This document shows positions 17,336 through 27,114 of a DNA stretch of 55,838 nt, in pieces. The translations under genes were made by a program, and so were the position numbers. The notes beneath the pieces were generated by a model that saw only the letters and a list, made by a program, of their open reading frames with translations, was not told the origin of the DNA and did not search any database. How positions within the stretch are numbered: position 1 is the stretch's first letter; every line of letters starts with the position of its first letter. Source of the stretch: an uncultured Roseburia sp. (lineage in GTDB: Bacteria; Bacillota; Clostridia; Lachnospirales; Lachnospiraceae); assembly GCA_947642555.1 (NCBI GenBank), contig CANRSX010000033.1, forward strand, positions 1 to 55,838, written 5' to 3'.

Positions 17336-17680
17336 ATGAGGAAGCGCTTATTGAATTTTGGGAGACAGTACACGATTTCGACCTGGGTCATCACCCTGTT
17401 TGTGGCTGTCATTTTTCCGATCAATCTGTTTCTGATTCTTGTCACGACACAGTATATGCATTCCCTTAAGGATGTGGCGGTGGGATCCGGGGAGAATATC
17501 ATAGCGGTCTACGCGGGAAATCTGAACAATGAGATGTCGATTCTGAAGAATTATCTGTTTTACCTGGAGGAGAAAGAGGAGGATTTTATCGTGGCATCCA
17601 CGGTGGATACGCCGGGGATGGGGAGACTTGCGTATTACCGCATTTTTAATCTGATGCGGGACAATCTGACCATCAACTAG
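17336..17680 (+). pseudogene. N-terminal fragment of a YesM-like sensor histidine kinase
   Basis: The first 114 codons encode a basic N-terminus, a membrane helix (about residues 15-40) and the start of an extracellular sensor domain, ending at an amber stop (17678-17680). This is the standard opening of LytS/YesM-type sugar-sensing kinases, which are normally ~590 aa (compare 46199-47977). A normal GGGAGG site and promoter precede it. Dimerisation and ATPase domains are absent. The reading frame continues past the stop into a GH78 sequence, so the rest of the kinase and the first part of a rhamnosidase gene were lost in one deletion. A short membrane peptide could still be made. Confidence 0.75.
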
Positions 17681-18688
17681 ATCCTGAGAAATCAGTACCA
17701 TTCCGCGAAGGCCTGGGTGGACAGCATGATCCGCAGGGCAAAAAAGAAGAATCCCCTGTATCTGGAGGAACCCTGGAATCACGGGACGGGACAGGACGGC
17801 ACACCGGATTCGGATTATATCTGGGATGCGGGATTTCACTGGGGAGAATGGTCGGAACCGGGCTTTGTGCTGCGTTACTTCCCGCCGGGATTTATTGAGG
17901 GTAAGATAAAGGCCGGAGAGCCTGCGGTAGCGACCGCGTATCTGCGGTATTCCACGAATCTGCTGTCGGTTCTCGCGGGGATCCTGGGAAAGACAAAAGA
18001 TCAGAAATTTTACCGCGAGTACTCTGATCACGTGGCAGAATTATACGAAAAATATCTGATCACGGAGGACGGCGGCGTCCGCTTCACGGAGGAGGGGCGG
18101 CAGGCTCCCTGCGCGCGGGTGATTCAGTTTGGCCTCGCCTCCGGTGAAAAGCTGCAGAGGGTAAAGGAGCAGCTGCTGAAACGGATCGTGCAGGCAAAGT
18201 ATCATCTGAATACGGGATTTTTGTCCACCCCGTTTTTGCTGAATGTGCTGGCGGACTGCGGGTACACGGAGGCGGCTTATAAAGTGCTGGAGCAGACCGG
18301 AAACCCGTCGTGGCTGTATCCCGTGACAAAGGGTGCGACTACAATTTACGAGAGCTGGGACGGCGCGAACCTGTTCTTCGGTTCCTTCAATCATTACAGC
18401 TACGGCGCTGTCTGCGATTTTCTGATGAGTTATGTGAACGGGATCCGGATCGACCGGGAGCATCCGGGATACCGGCATTTCTTCTTAAAGCCGGTGCCGG
18501 GCGGCAGCCTCACCTGCTCCGAGGCGCGCTTTGAGAGCCCTTACGGGCCGATCTGCTCTTCCTGGAGAAAGGACGGGGATGTCACCCTCTTTTCCTTTGA
18601 GATTCCGGCCAATACCACGGCGGACATCACACTGCCCGACGGAAGCACCTATGCGGTGGGCAGCGGGAAATACAGCTACACGGTCTGA
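17681..18688 (+). pseudogene. C-terminal half of a GH78 rhamnosidase, fused to the kinase remnant
   Basis: About 335 codons in the same frame as the kinase fragment encode the second half of a GH78 barrel and the C-terminal beta domain. Family blocks visible are GFHWGEWSEPGF, NTGFLSTPFLLNVLADCGY and GATTIYESWDGAN. The N-terminal beta domains and the CPxR-type general-acid motif are missing, so it cannot be an active rhamnosidase. The first internal ATG (17717) has no good ribosome site. The tail is intact up to its TGA, suggesting a recent event. It ends 34 bp before the OYE gene, which may use the kinase promoter. Confidence 0.8.
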
Positions 18689-18722
18689 CGGGAAGAGAGA
18701 AATACAGAAAGGGTGTGAAAGA

Positions 18723-20726
18723 ATGACTACATATAAAAATCTGTTTTCGCCGTTAAAGGTGGGATCTATATATCTGAGAAACCGGGTGGTCGCGGCTCCG
18801 ATCACAAAATACGTCTACGAGCAGGCTCCGGCGGAAAGCTTAGAAATCATCGCCTCCAAAGCGAGAGGGGGAGCGGGCCTTGTGATCTTAGGCTCCGTTT
18901 CGGTCAACGACGCGGAGGCCGTGATTGTGGAAGGGTTTTCCAGCAGCCTTTACGGGCCGAAGAAATCAAAATATCAGGAGGAGCTCTCCATCATTCACCA
19001 GTATGGCGCAAAGGCCTCCGTGGAGCTTCACCACTGCGGTTATTTTGCGGGGCTTTACCATTCCGGCATACAGCCCGTGGGCCCGACCACCCAGCCCATC
19101 AGCATGAAGACCTTCCAGGGATATCAGGGGATCATGCCGCCCAGAAAAAATGAGCCTCCGAGGCCGGATGTGGTGAAAATGGCCGTCGGAATGGATGAGG
19201 CCAGGATGCAGATGGTGATTCAGGATTATGTGCGGTCCGCCCTGACGGCGCAGGAGATGGGCTTTGACATGATCATGCTGCATTTTGCGCACGGCTGGCT
19301 GCCCGCCCAGTTTCTGTCTCCCTTCTTTAATCACCGCACGGATGCGTACGGCGGCTGCTTTGAAAACCGGATCCGTTTCCCGATGATGATCGTGGATGCG
19401 GTCAGGGAGGCGGTAGGGCCGGATTATCCCATCGACATGCGGATCGCGGCAAAAGAATATGTGGAGGGCGGCCTTAAGCCGGAGGAGGTCATCGAATTTG
19501 TCAGAAGGATCGAGGATAAGATCGATATGATCCACGTGTCCTCCGGGCTGGATAAGCTGCTGGGGCCCACGAGCTACATCGAGTCCCCCTCCCTGCATCC
19601 GCATCAGGTAAATGTGAAGTTTGCAGAGGCCATGAAGCAGGCGGTGAAAATTCCGGTGGTGACGGTGGGAGCCATCACGATGCCGGATGAGGCCGAGGAG
19701 ATTCTTTCGGGCGGAAAGGCGGACGCCGTTGCTATAGGGCGCGGGCTGTGCGCGGATCCCGAGTGGCCGAATAAAGCCAGGGAGGGAAGGGTGTACGATA
19801 TCCTGCCCTGCATCCGCTGCGTCTCCTGCTATACGGTAGCCACCGGCGGCCCCACTCAGGGATGCGCCGTAAATCCCAGGTATGAGAGGGAGCTTCGTCT
19901 GACCACCGAGGAACGCCCCGCGAAGAAGCGGAAAAAAGTGGTGGTGGCAGGAGGCGGCCCGGCGGGCATCCGGGCCGCGATGAAGGCAGCGGAACGGGGC
20001 CATCAGGTGATCCTGCTGGAAAAAACCGACCGTCTTGGCGGGCTTCTAAACGTGTTGAATGACGACCCGGTCAAGGTGGATATGCACAACTACCTGAACT
20101 ACCTGGTCTGGCAGGCCACTCATAACGACAACATTGAGGTGAGGTTAAACTGTGAGGCCACGCCGGAGATGGCGGCGTCCCTGGAACCGGATGAGCTCGT
20201 CGTCGCAGTGGGCTCAGAGCCGGTGAAGCTTCGGATACCCGGAGCGGACCGTAAGAATGTCTGGGATGTCTTAGAGGCGCATGAGCACATAAAGGAGGAC
20301 TGGGGGGATACCGTGATCATCGGCGGAGGCCCCTCCGGCATCGAGCTTGCCCTGACGCTGGCGGAAAAAGGAGTGAAAACAACTGTAGTTGAGATGAGTG
20401 AGAATATTGCGGAAAACGGCAACAGCCTGTATCACGCCGCGGCGGAAATCCGCTTACAGGAATGCGCGGATCTCATTCAGGTCAGGAAGGAGACCACCTG
20501 CGATGAAATCACGGACACCGGCGTGAGAGTGACTGACAAAAACGGAAATTCCTCAGAGATCCCGGCACAGCATATTGTTTCCTGCGTGGGAATGCGGGCG
20601 AAAAAGGAGCTCGCGGAGTCCTTTTTCGGGCTTGTCTATGACGTGAAGATGATCGGCGACTGCGTGAAGGCGAGGCGGATCAATGAGGCGTCCCATGAAG
20701 GGTACTTCGCGGGATTTGGGATGTAA
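18723..20726 (+). CDS. Old-Yellow-Enzyme/enoate-reductase-type flavin-FeS oxidoreductase
   Basis: A 667-aa protein of the 2,4-dienoyl-CoA reductase/BaiH/enoate reductase class. An FMN-binding TIM barrel fills residues 1-~340 (family block FNHRTDAYGGCFENRIRF). Cys363, Cys366, Cys369 and Cys381 (CIRCVSC...GCAVNP) should bind a [4Fe-4S] cluster. Two Rossmann motifs follow: AGGGPAGIRAA near residue 410 for FAD and IGGGPSGIELAL near 533 for NAD(P)H. It probably reduces an activated C=C bond of a plant or steroid-like compound under anaerobic conditions; the substrate is unknown. Start: ATG18723 after GAAAGGGTG; the longer frame from 18531 overlaps the GH78 remnant. Position after rhamnosidase remnants suggests a link to aglycone metabolism, an inference only. 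Confidence 0.9.
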   Translation: MTTYKNLFSPLKVGSIYLRNRVVAAPITKYVYEQAPAESLEIIASKARGGAGLVILGSVSVNDAEAVIVEGFSSSLYGPKKSKYQEELSIIHQYGAKASVELHHCGYFAGLYHSGIQPVGPTTQPISMKTFQGYQGIMPPRKNEPPRPDVVKMAVGMDEARMQMVIQDYVRSALTAQEMGFDMIMLHFAHGWLPAQFLSPFFNHRTDAYGGCFENRIRFPMMIVDAVREAVGPDYPIDMRIAAKEYVEGGLKPEEVIEFVRRIEDKIDMIHVSSGLDKLLGPTSYIESPSLHPHQVNVKFAEAMKQAVKIPVVTVGAITMPDEAEEILSGGKADAVAIGRGLCADPEWPNKAREGRVYDILPCIRCVSCYTVATGGPTQGCAVNPRYERELRLTTEERPAKKRKKVVVAGGGPAGIRAAMKAAERGHQVILLEKTDRLGGLLNVLNDDPVKVDMHNYLNYLVWQATHNDNIEVRLNCEATPEMAASLEPDELVVAVGSEPVKLRIPGADRKNVWDVLEAHEHIKEDWGDTVIIGGGPSGIELALTLAEKGVKTTVVEMSENIAENGNSLYHAAAEIRLQECADLIQVRKETTCDEITDTGVRVTDKNGNSSEIPAQHIVSCVGMRAKKELAESFFGLVYDVKMIGDCVKARRINEASHEGYFAGFGM

Positions 20727-20766
20727 ATATGGAAGATGGTTTTCCAGCACCTGTTTTTTTGGAAAG

Positions 20767-20813
20767 TTATCCACACGGCCAGATGTTCCTGTATTATCTG
20801 CCTGTGTGGATAA
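20767..20813. repeat. Two perfect DnaA-box sequences in inverted orientation
   Basis: TTATCCACA at 20767-20775 and its reverse complement at 20805-20813 are both exact DnaA-box consensus sequences, 29 bp apart. The arms extend to 10 bp, so the RNA could form a weak long-loop hairpin after the OYE gene, followed by T-rich sequence. Confidence 0.7.
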
Positions 20814-20941
20814 TTTCTTTGTTTTTTATCTTCCCCTGCATCACTTCCTCTGGTATAATGTCCCTGTCAGGTCACGGCATTTACATAACCGTATGATAAA
20901 ATAGATTACGATTACAGGTAGCTCGTGTTTATGTAAAACGA

Positions 20942-22066
20942 ACGGAGGGGAATCCTGGTGGATGAACAATCCCAGAACTTATTGCATTTGCAAATAGCAA
21001 GGGAGGTACAGTTTACCTGGGCATTGAGGACAACGGGGATGTGACAGGTTGTTACGGTAAATATGAGCTTCAGAATATATGTGAATCTATTTATGATAAG
21101 ACAAGACCACCAATGTTTACGGATATTGAGGAAATTGATTATCAGGGACAAAAGATAATTGCGATAACTGTTACATCTGATGGAAATACTTATGCGACAA
21201 CAGATGGCAGGTGTTTGAAAAGACTGGGAAAAAATTCCAAGCCGTATTATCCGGATGAAATGAGCCATATATATTCAGCATCACAATCACCGGATTTTTC
21301 AAGTCAGATTATTGCAGAAAGTTCGGTTGATGATATTAATCTTATGGTAGTTTAAAGTTTTTCATAAAATCCAGGCGGATTTCCTGACGGAATTACAGAA
21401 AAGAATATTATTACACATCCTTCTGTACCAAGAAACAAACTGATAGCGGAGACTTTACAGAGATTAAAATATGTTCAGAGAACAGGCCAGGGTGTAGATA
21501 TTATTTTTAGAGAAATGATTTCAATGGGAAAACCATATCCAATATACAGAGTATTTAATGATGCTGTGCAGCTTACAATAGCCAGCGCAACAGAGTATAT
21601 CGATTTTGTCAGATTCATAGTAAATGAACAGGATACAAAACAGATTTTCCTTTCGCTTTCCGAAATGATGATTTTGAGATATCTGGCTGATAACAGGCAG
21701 ATTAAGCTTGACAAAGCACAGGAACTGACGCAGGTTTCCGAAGAGGAAGTCAGAAGATGTTTTTCTAATCTGATAAGATATGGCCTGATTGAGTTGTCAG
21801 GGAAATATTATATGTTAACAGCGCGAGTGTATGAGGTAGTCAAATCTGATATAGAATATACAAGAGATAAGACAATACAATATATTAAAGCAAAAGGGAT
21901 GATATTGGAGTATTTGAAAATAAATTCGTCGATAAAAAATTCTGTTATTAGAGAGTTATGTGGATTTACAAAACAACAAGCCAGAACAACTATTGATAAG
22001 ATGCTTGAAGAAAATCTGCTTATAAGAATTGGAGCTGGCTCCGCAACCGGGTATAAATTGAAATGA
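20942..22066 (+). pseudogene. Degraded AlbA_2/HATPase_c_4 (Schlafen-like) putative regulator
   Basis: One reading frame carries recognisable pieces broken by stops at 20963, 21353 and 21365. The first is an AlbA_2 piece (ELIAFANSKGGTVYLGIEDN, then the LKRLGKNSKPYYP region). The second is an ATPase-like piece (NPGGFPDGITEKNI, then RLKYVQRTGQGVDIIF). The third is a C-terminal winged-helix region (21515-22066, 183 codons). Intact members of this family are about 450-550 aa; the start of the AlbA domain and a middle section of roughly 100 residues are missing. The DNA is clearly more AT-rich than its neighbours, which fits acquisition by transfer followed by decay. The last 183-codon frame is open but has no obvious ribosome site. 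Confidence 0.75.
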
Positions 22067-22136
22067 ATCGAGTGATTTATTTGTCTGCACTCGATTATGA
22101 GGTGCTATAAATGCTGGAAATATGGGAAATGGATAA

Positions 22137-22196
22137 TTTGATCGAGTTTTCAATCGAGTGCTAATCGATGGGCACTCGATTGAAAACTCGATCAAA
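22137..22196. repeat. Perfect 25-bp inverted repeat
   Basis: Arms 22137-22161 and 22172-22196 are exact reverse complements around a 10-nt loop; each arm contains TCGAGTTTTCAATCGAGTGC. A shorter piece of the same sequence (GCACTCGATT) occurs at 22087-22096. It lies between the decayed regulator and the HEPN-like gene and has no long T-run, so it may be a palindromic element or operator rather than a plain terminator. Confidence 0.85.
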
Positions 22197-22298
22197 ATTT
22201 GTCGGGAAACCGCGTCTCAGCTTTTCTAATTTCTGAAATACATTCATTTTAGAAGTATGTTATACGAACTGTATGATATCTGATGATGAGGAATTGGG

Positions 22299-22799
22299 AT
22301 GGAAAATCTGAATTATATTTTTTTTGAGGATTATAAACGTTTGGACAGGCTGTGCGGAGAATTATATAATGATTCGTATGGTATTACACACTATATCGAT
22401 GATATGAAAACCAAGGCAGATATGGGATACCAATATGTTCCGAACTGGAAATATGATTTAAATACATTAGTTCGGCTTCGTCATATCAGAAATCATCTGG
22501 CACATTCGGAAGGATCGTTTTATGAAAATGTCTGCACAAAGGAAGATATTGACTGGGTTCAGAGTTTTTATGATCGGATTATGACCCGGTCTGATCCGCT
22601 CGCTATTTTATATCAGAAACTGAGAATGAAAAATCAAAAGCCAAAGCCAGCGGTAAACACTGGTCAGACAGGCAGGAAAAAGAATATTCAGAAGGAAAAA
22701 GAACTGTCATGGATGGAAATTGTGTTGTCGGTTACTGTGATATTGGCAATCGTGATGATTTTGCTGTTTTCAGCTTTTATGCTATATAGTTACATATGA
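22299..22799 (+). CDS. HEPN-like protein with C-terminal membrane anchor
   Basis: A 166-aa protein without a name I can give with certainty. Residues 1-~105 are helical and contain LVRLRHIRNHLAHSEGSF, which includes an R-x4-H motif (RNHLAH) of the kind that defines HEPN RNase-like domains. A basic linker (~110-145) leads to one strongly hydrophobic C-terminal helix (~143-166), giving a tail-anchored topology with the HEPN-like part in the cytoplasm. Local DNA is AT-rich like the preceding pseudogene. The ribosome site (GAGG, 8-nt spacing) is moderate. No nucleotidyltransferase partner is next to it. A function in RNA cleavage or in membrane-linked stress response is possible but unproven. Confidence 0.7.
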   Translation: MENLNYIFFEDYKRLDRLCGELYNDSYGITHYIDDMKTKADMGYQYVPNWKYDLNTLVRLRHIRNHLAHSEGSFYENVCTKEDIDWVQSFYDRIMTRSDPLAILYQKLRMKNQKPKPAVNTGQTGRKKNIQKEKELSWMEIVLSVTVILAIVMILLFSAFMLYSYI

Positions 22800-22854
22800 A
22801 TCAGACGTAGTTATCATAAATCCTGATACCACACAGACATGGAGAGAATCGCAC

Positions 22855-25800
22855 ATGAATCATCTATGGGATCTTTTTGACACAGAGACAGAAAACTGGT
22901 TTACGAACGCCCTCGGCGAGCCCACGCAGGTACAGCGGGAGGCCTGGCCGGCCATCGCGGCGGGCGGTCATGTGCTGGTGTCCGCGCCCACGGGAACCGG
23001 AAAGACGCTGTCCGCGTTTCTCGTGTTTCTGGATCGGATGAAGCGGCAGGCGCGTGAGGGGACGCTGGAGGAAAAACTGCAGCTGATCTATGTCTCGCCG
23101 TTAAAATCCCTGGCCGCGGACATCCGGGAGAATTTAAGGCGCCCCCTGGAAGGGATTAACGCCGCGGAGGAGATCGTCGTGGGGATCCGCACCGGCGATA
23201 CGACCCAGCGCGAGCGGCAGCAGATGATAAAGCATCCGCCCCATATCCTGATCATCACGCCGGAATCCCTGTACCTGATGCTGACCAGCAAAAACGGGCA
23301 GAAGGTTCTCGCCACGGCGGAGGCGGTGGTGCTCGACGAGCTGCACGCCTTAATCGACACGAAGCGGGGGGCGCATCTGATGCTCTCTCTTGCAAGACTG
23401 GACTATATTTGTAAAAAACCGTTGCAGAGGATCGGCCTGTCCGCGACGATCGAACCGCTCCCGGTGGCGGCGGAATATCTGGCGCCGGAGGAGGTGCGGA
23501 TCGTCGCGCCGTCGATGACTAAGAAAAAAGAGCTTCTAGTGACAAGCCCTTTTGTCGATGCGACAGCGGGCGCCAGGAAGGATCCGGTGTGGGAGGAGCT
23601 GGGAAAGCTGGTGTATCAGTACTGCCACGGGAACCGCAGCGTCATCGCCTTTGTGGAGGGGAGGCGGTATGCGGAAAAGCTGGCGTATTATGTCAATCTG
23701 CTGGGGGGAGACGGCTTTGCGCGGGTGCATCACGGGAGCCTGTCAAAGGAACAGCGGATGGAGACGGAGGCGGCGCTGCGGGACGGGAGCCTCAGGCTTT
23801 TATGCGCGACCTCCTCGATGGAGCTTGGCATCGACGTGGGGGAGATCGATCAGGTATTGCAGGTGGGCTGCCCCCGCACGATTTCCGGGACCATGCAGCG
23901 GCTCGGGCGGGCCGGGCATAACCCGGGCCGGGTCAGCGTGATGTATCTGTTTCCGCGGACGGCGGCGGAGTGCATTTCCTGCGGGATGACGGCGGAGCTG
24001 GCCAGGCAGGGCGGGATCGAATATGTGAATCCGCCGTCGGAGTGCCTGGACGTGCTGGCCCAGCATCTGGTCTCCATGGCGGCGTTTCGAAGCTATGAGA
24101 TCGACGAGGTCATGGAGATCCTGCCACGGGCATGGCCGTTTCAGAATATTACAAAAGACGATGTAAAATCCGTACTCGGCATGCTGGCCGGAGATTATGA
24201 GCACGAGAGAGATGTTCCGGCGCGCCCGCGGGTCCTTTACGACCGGATCCATGAGCGGGTGGAGGGGGACGGCTACAGCAGAATGCTGGCGGTCTCCGCG
24301 GGCGGTACGATCCCCGATAAGGGGCTGTATACAGTGCGGACGGAGGAGGGCGTGAAATTAGGGGAGGTGGACGAGGAGTTTGTCTACGAATCCCAGAAGG
24401 GAGACCGGTTTATCCTGGGTTCCTTTGCATGGAAAATCACGAATATCAGCAGGGATACGGTGACGGTAGTCAATACGCCGACAGAGGGGGCCAGGCTGCC
24501 GTTCTGGAAGGGCGAGATCAAAGGAAGGGACAAGCGTACCGGGGAGGCGTTCGGGCGTATGTTTTATGATCTGCAGCAGGCGAAGGAGGATGGCAGGCTG
24601 CCAGAGGCATTGGAGCGGCTGGGGCTTGACGAGGCGGCGGTAAAGCTGTCCGCCGGTTATCTGGAGCGTCAGATCGAGGCCACCGGGTGTTTGCCGAATC
24701 ATAAGACTATAATCGTAGAACATTTTAAGGACGCCATGGGATACCATCAGCTGATGGTGCATTCCGTGTTCGGGCGGCGGATCAATGCACCTTTGGCGCT
24801 TCTTGCGGCCAGGGCGGCCGGGGAGGCGTACCAGACGGAGGTGGGATGTGTGGATGAGGAGGACGGGTTTCTTCTATATTCTTATAATGAAGACCGCGCT
24901 CTGCCGGAGGGGGCGCTCTACCTGGTGGATCCGGCGTCCTGTGTGAGGCGGCTGGAGCTTTTACTGCCCGCGACCTCCCTTTTTAACATGGCGTTCCGCT
25001 ACAACAGCGGCCGGGCCCTGATGATGGGCGTACGGAAAAACGGCCGGCAGCCCCTCTGGATGCAGCGGTTAAGGAGCGCCGAGATGTTAAATCAGGTCGT
25101 GCGGGATCAGGGGCATCCGTTAATCCGGGAGACCAGGCGGGAATGTATGCAGGAGCTGTGGGACGCGAAGGGCGTGCAGGAGCTTTTGTACGATATTCAT
25201 TCCGGCGCGGTGCAGATCCATGAGGTATATACGGATGTCCCCTCCCCGATGTCGCTCCCGCTCCAGTGGGCGCAGGAGGCCGCGGTGATGTATGACTACG
25301 CGCCCACGCCCCGGGGGATCCATCATGCGGTGGAGGAGAGCCTGAAGGAGGAAGCGGATCTGCTGCGCCCCGGAAGCGGGGAGCTGGCCGAGGTGCAGGA
25401 GCGGGGGAAGCTTCCGCAGAACGAGGCGCAGCTGCACACGCTTCTGATGACGGAGGGGGATCTCGCGGCCGGGGAACTTGACATCCCGGTGGAGTGGCTG
25501 GAGGCGCTGGCGAAGGAGGAGCGGGTGCTCTATCTGGAGCAGGGGCTCTGGATCGCCGCGGAGCAGCAGGCGGAGTATGAGGCGGCGCTGGGAGAGTGGA
25601 GCCAGGGTAATGCCGAAACTGCCGGGACAGAAACCGGTCTTCCGGAGGAAGCCCTTCATATTGTAAGGCGGATGCTCCGCTACCGTGGGGGTGCCTCCGC
25701 CGATCAGACTGCGGCGCGCTACGACTGGCAGCCTGCCGTGGCGGAAGAGATCCTTATGGAGCTGTGCCAGCGCGGGGAGGCGGTAAAACAGGATGAGACC

Positions 25801-27087
25801 TACTATCACGCGAAGCTGTACCGCAGGGCGAGGACGCGCACGATCAAAAACCGCAGAGCGGAGATCCGGACCCATGCCGGGGAGGACTACGCCGCGCTGC
25901 TGCTCTCCCGCGTGGATTCCGCCGCGCCCGCGAAGGAGTGCCTGGAGCATGCGTTAAAGCAGTACACCGGTATTACCTTTCCGGCGGCGTACTGGGAGGA
26001 CGTGATTCTTCCGGCCCGCGTCAGAGGATACCGGGAGAATATGTTAGACGGCTGTCTCGCGGAGGGGGAATTTTTCTGGCATATGGTGGAAGGCGGCCTG
26101 CGGTTTGACCGGACGGAGGACATCGACTGGGACGCGGATCCGGCGGAAGCCGTGGACATATCGGCAGGAGACCAGGAGAGAGCAGGCAGGTCTGCCACAG
26201 GGGCGGCCGGCTCTGGACAAAGTGATGCCGGAAGTGTGGATGGTCTCACGGAAAAAGAGCAGATTCTCTATGAGCGCCTGTTAAAGCGGGGCGCGAGCTT
26301 TATGCAGTCCCTGAACAGCCTCTTTCCCGGGGAATCGCCCCATGATACCCTGCTGTCCCTGGCGGAAAAAGGACTTTTGTGCGCCGACAGCTATGTGCCG
26401 GTGCGCCAGTGGCAGAATCGGGAGAAGACCAGGAAGGCCGCGGTAAAGCAGCGGGTCGGCGCGCGGGTAAAGACGATGAATGCCGGGAGATGGGATGTGG
26501 TGCGCCCGCTTCGGGAGCTGTCCGCGGAGGAACGGCTAAACCGGGCCTTTGACTGCCAGCCGGTGCTGTGCCGGGAGACGGCGGCGGCCTGCGGGCTGCC
26601 CTGGCAGGAGGCGCTTTCCCTGCTGCGGATCTGGGAGTACACCGGGCAGGCCAGGAGAGGATATTTCGTGGAAGGGTTTTCCGGCGCGCAGTTTATCCGT
26701 GGGACGGAATACGCGGGGATCGTGCGGGCCTTAGAGCACCCGGAGGACAAGCTTGCCTGGATCAGCGCGGCGGATCCGGCGCAGTGCTGGGGAAAGCTGC
26801 TGACCCACCGGGAGGGGAGGAATTTTATCAACGTACCGGGAACCCTCGTCGCCTGTCGTGCAGGGCTTCCGGTGGCGGTGCTGGAGCGGCAGGGAAAGAC
26901 GCTGCGGGTCTTTGAGGAAGGGCATCTCGCGGAAAGCCTGCTACTGCTTGCGGAGGAGTACCGCAGAGGAAAATTATTCCGCGGTAAAAAGCGTATTGTG
27001 GTAAAAGAATACCCGGACAACGGGGCGGAGGCGCTGTCCGGGGCAGGATTTCTGCGGGAGATGGGGGATTATGTGCTGTATCGGTAA
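22855..27087 (+). CDS. Lhr-type superfamily 2 helicase
   Basis: A 1410-aa 'large helicase-related' protein. Motif I is APTGTGKT (Lys50), motif II is the DELH box (Asp161-Glu162), and motif VI is QRLGRAGH after the block ATSSMELGIDVG. The two RecA domains occupy about residues 1-370. The winged-helix and Lhr core domains follow, with a long C-terminal region (to 1410) typical of bacterial full-length Lhr proteins, which move on single-stranded DNA and unwind RNA-DNA hybrids in repair. An acidic, low-complexity linker lies near residues 1095-1130. The start ATG is preceded by ATGGAGAGAATCGCAC. It converges on the SRAP gene, another DNA-damage protein, with only 27 bp between the stops. Confidence 0.93.
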   Translation: MNHLWDLFDTETENWFTNALGEPTQVQREAWPAIAAGGHVLVSAPTGTGKTLSAFLVFLDRMKRQAREGTLEEKLQLIYVSPLKSLAADIRENLRRPLEGINAAEEIVVGIRTGDTTQRERQQMIKHPPHILIITPESLYLMLTSKNGQKVLATAEAVVLDELHALIDTKRGAHLMLSLARLDYICKKPLQRIGLSATIEPLPVAAEYLAPEEVRIVAPSMTKKKELLVTSPFVDATAGARKDPVWEELGKLVYQYCHGNRSVIAFVEGRRYAEKLAYYVNLLGGDGFARVHHGSLSKEQRMETEAALRDGSLRLLCATSSMELGIDVGEIDQVLQVGCPRTISGTMQRLGRAGHNPGRVSVMYLFPRTAAECISCGMTAELARQGGIEYVNPPSECLDVLAQHLVSMAAFRSYEIDEVMEILPRAWPFQNITKDDVKSVLGMLAGDYEHERDVPARPRVLYDRIHERVEGDGYSRMLAVSAGGTIPDKGLYTVRTEEGVKLGEVDEEFVYESQKGDRFILGSFAWKITNISRDTVTVVNTPTEGARLPFWKGEIKGRDKRTGEAFGRMFYDLQQAKEDGRLPEALERLGLDEAAVKLSAGYLERQIEATGCLPNHKTIIVEHFKDAMGYHQLMVHSVFGRRINAPLALLAARAAGEAYQTEVGCVDEEDGFLLYSYNEDRALPEGALYLVDPASCVRRLELLLPATSLFNMAFRYNSGRALMMGVRKNGRQPLWMQRLRSAEMLNQVVRDQGHPLIRETRRECMQELWDAKGVQELLYDIHSGAVQIHEVYTDVPSPMSLPLQWAQEAAVMYDYAPTPRGIHHAVEESLKEEADLLRPGSGELAEVQERGKLPQNEAQLHTLLMTEGDLAAGELDIPVEWLEALAKEERVLYLEQGLWIAAEQQAEYEAALGEWSQGNAETAGTETGLPEEALHIVRRMLRYRGGASADQTAARYDWQPAVAEEILMELCQRGEAVKQDETYYHAKLYRRARTRTIKNRRAEIRTHAGEDYAALLLSRVDSAAPAKECLEHALKQYTGITFPAAYWEDVILPARVRGYRENMLDGCLAEGEFFWHMVEGGLRFDRTEDIDWDADPAEAVDISAGDQERAGRSATGAAGSGQSDAGSVDGLTEKEQILYERLLKRGASFMQSLNSLFPGESPHDTLLSLAEKGLLCADSYVPVRQWQNREKTRKAAVKQRVGARVKTMNAGRWDVVRPLRELSAEERLNRAFDCQPVLCRETAAACGLPWQEALSLLRIWEYTGQARRGYFVEGFSGAQFIRGTEYAGIVRALEHPEDKLAWISAADPAQCWGKLLTHREGRNFINVPGTLVACRAGLPVAVLERQGKTLRVFEEGHLAESLLLLAEEYRRGKLFRGKKRIVVKEYPDNGAEALSGAGFLREMGDYVLYR

Positions 27088-27114
27088 AAGAGAAAGAACC
27101 GGTATTCTGACCCT

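Noticed and set aside
17678..17680. TAG as a read-through or pyrrolysine codon joining kinase and rhamnosidase
   Set aside because: The joint lies between unrelated domains, each missing essential parts. A deletion scar is the simpler reading.
18531..18722. Longer N-terminus for the OYE reductase
   Set aside because: The extra 64 codons overlap the GH78 remnant in another frame, are Pro/Arg-rich and lack a ribosome site; ATG18723 has one.
20767..20813. The DnaA boxes as a chromosomal origin
   Set aside because: Only two boxes, no dnaA/dnaN/gyr genes and no adjacent unwinding element.
24358..25950. Long minus-strand frames inside the Lhr helicase
   Set aside because: High-GC shadow frames without starts or family motifs.
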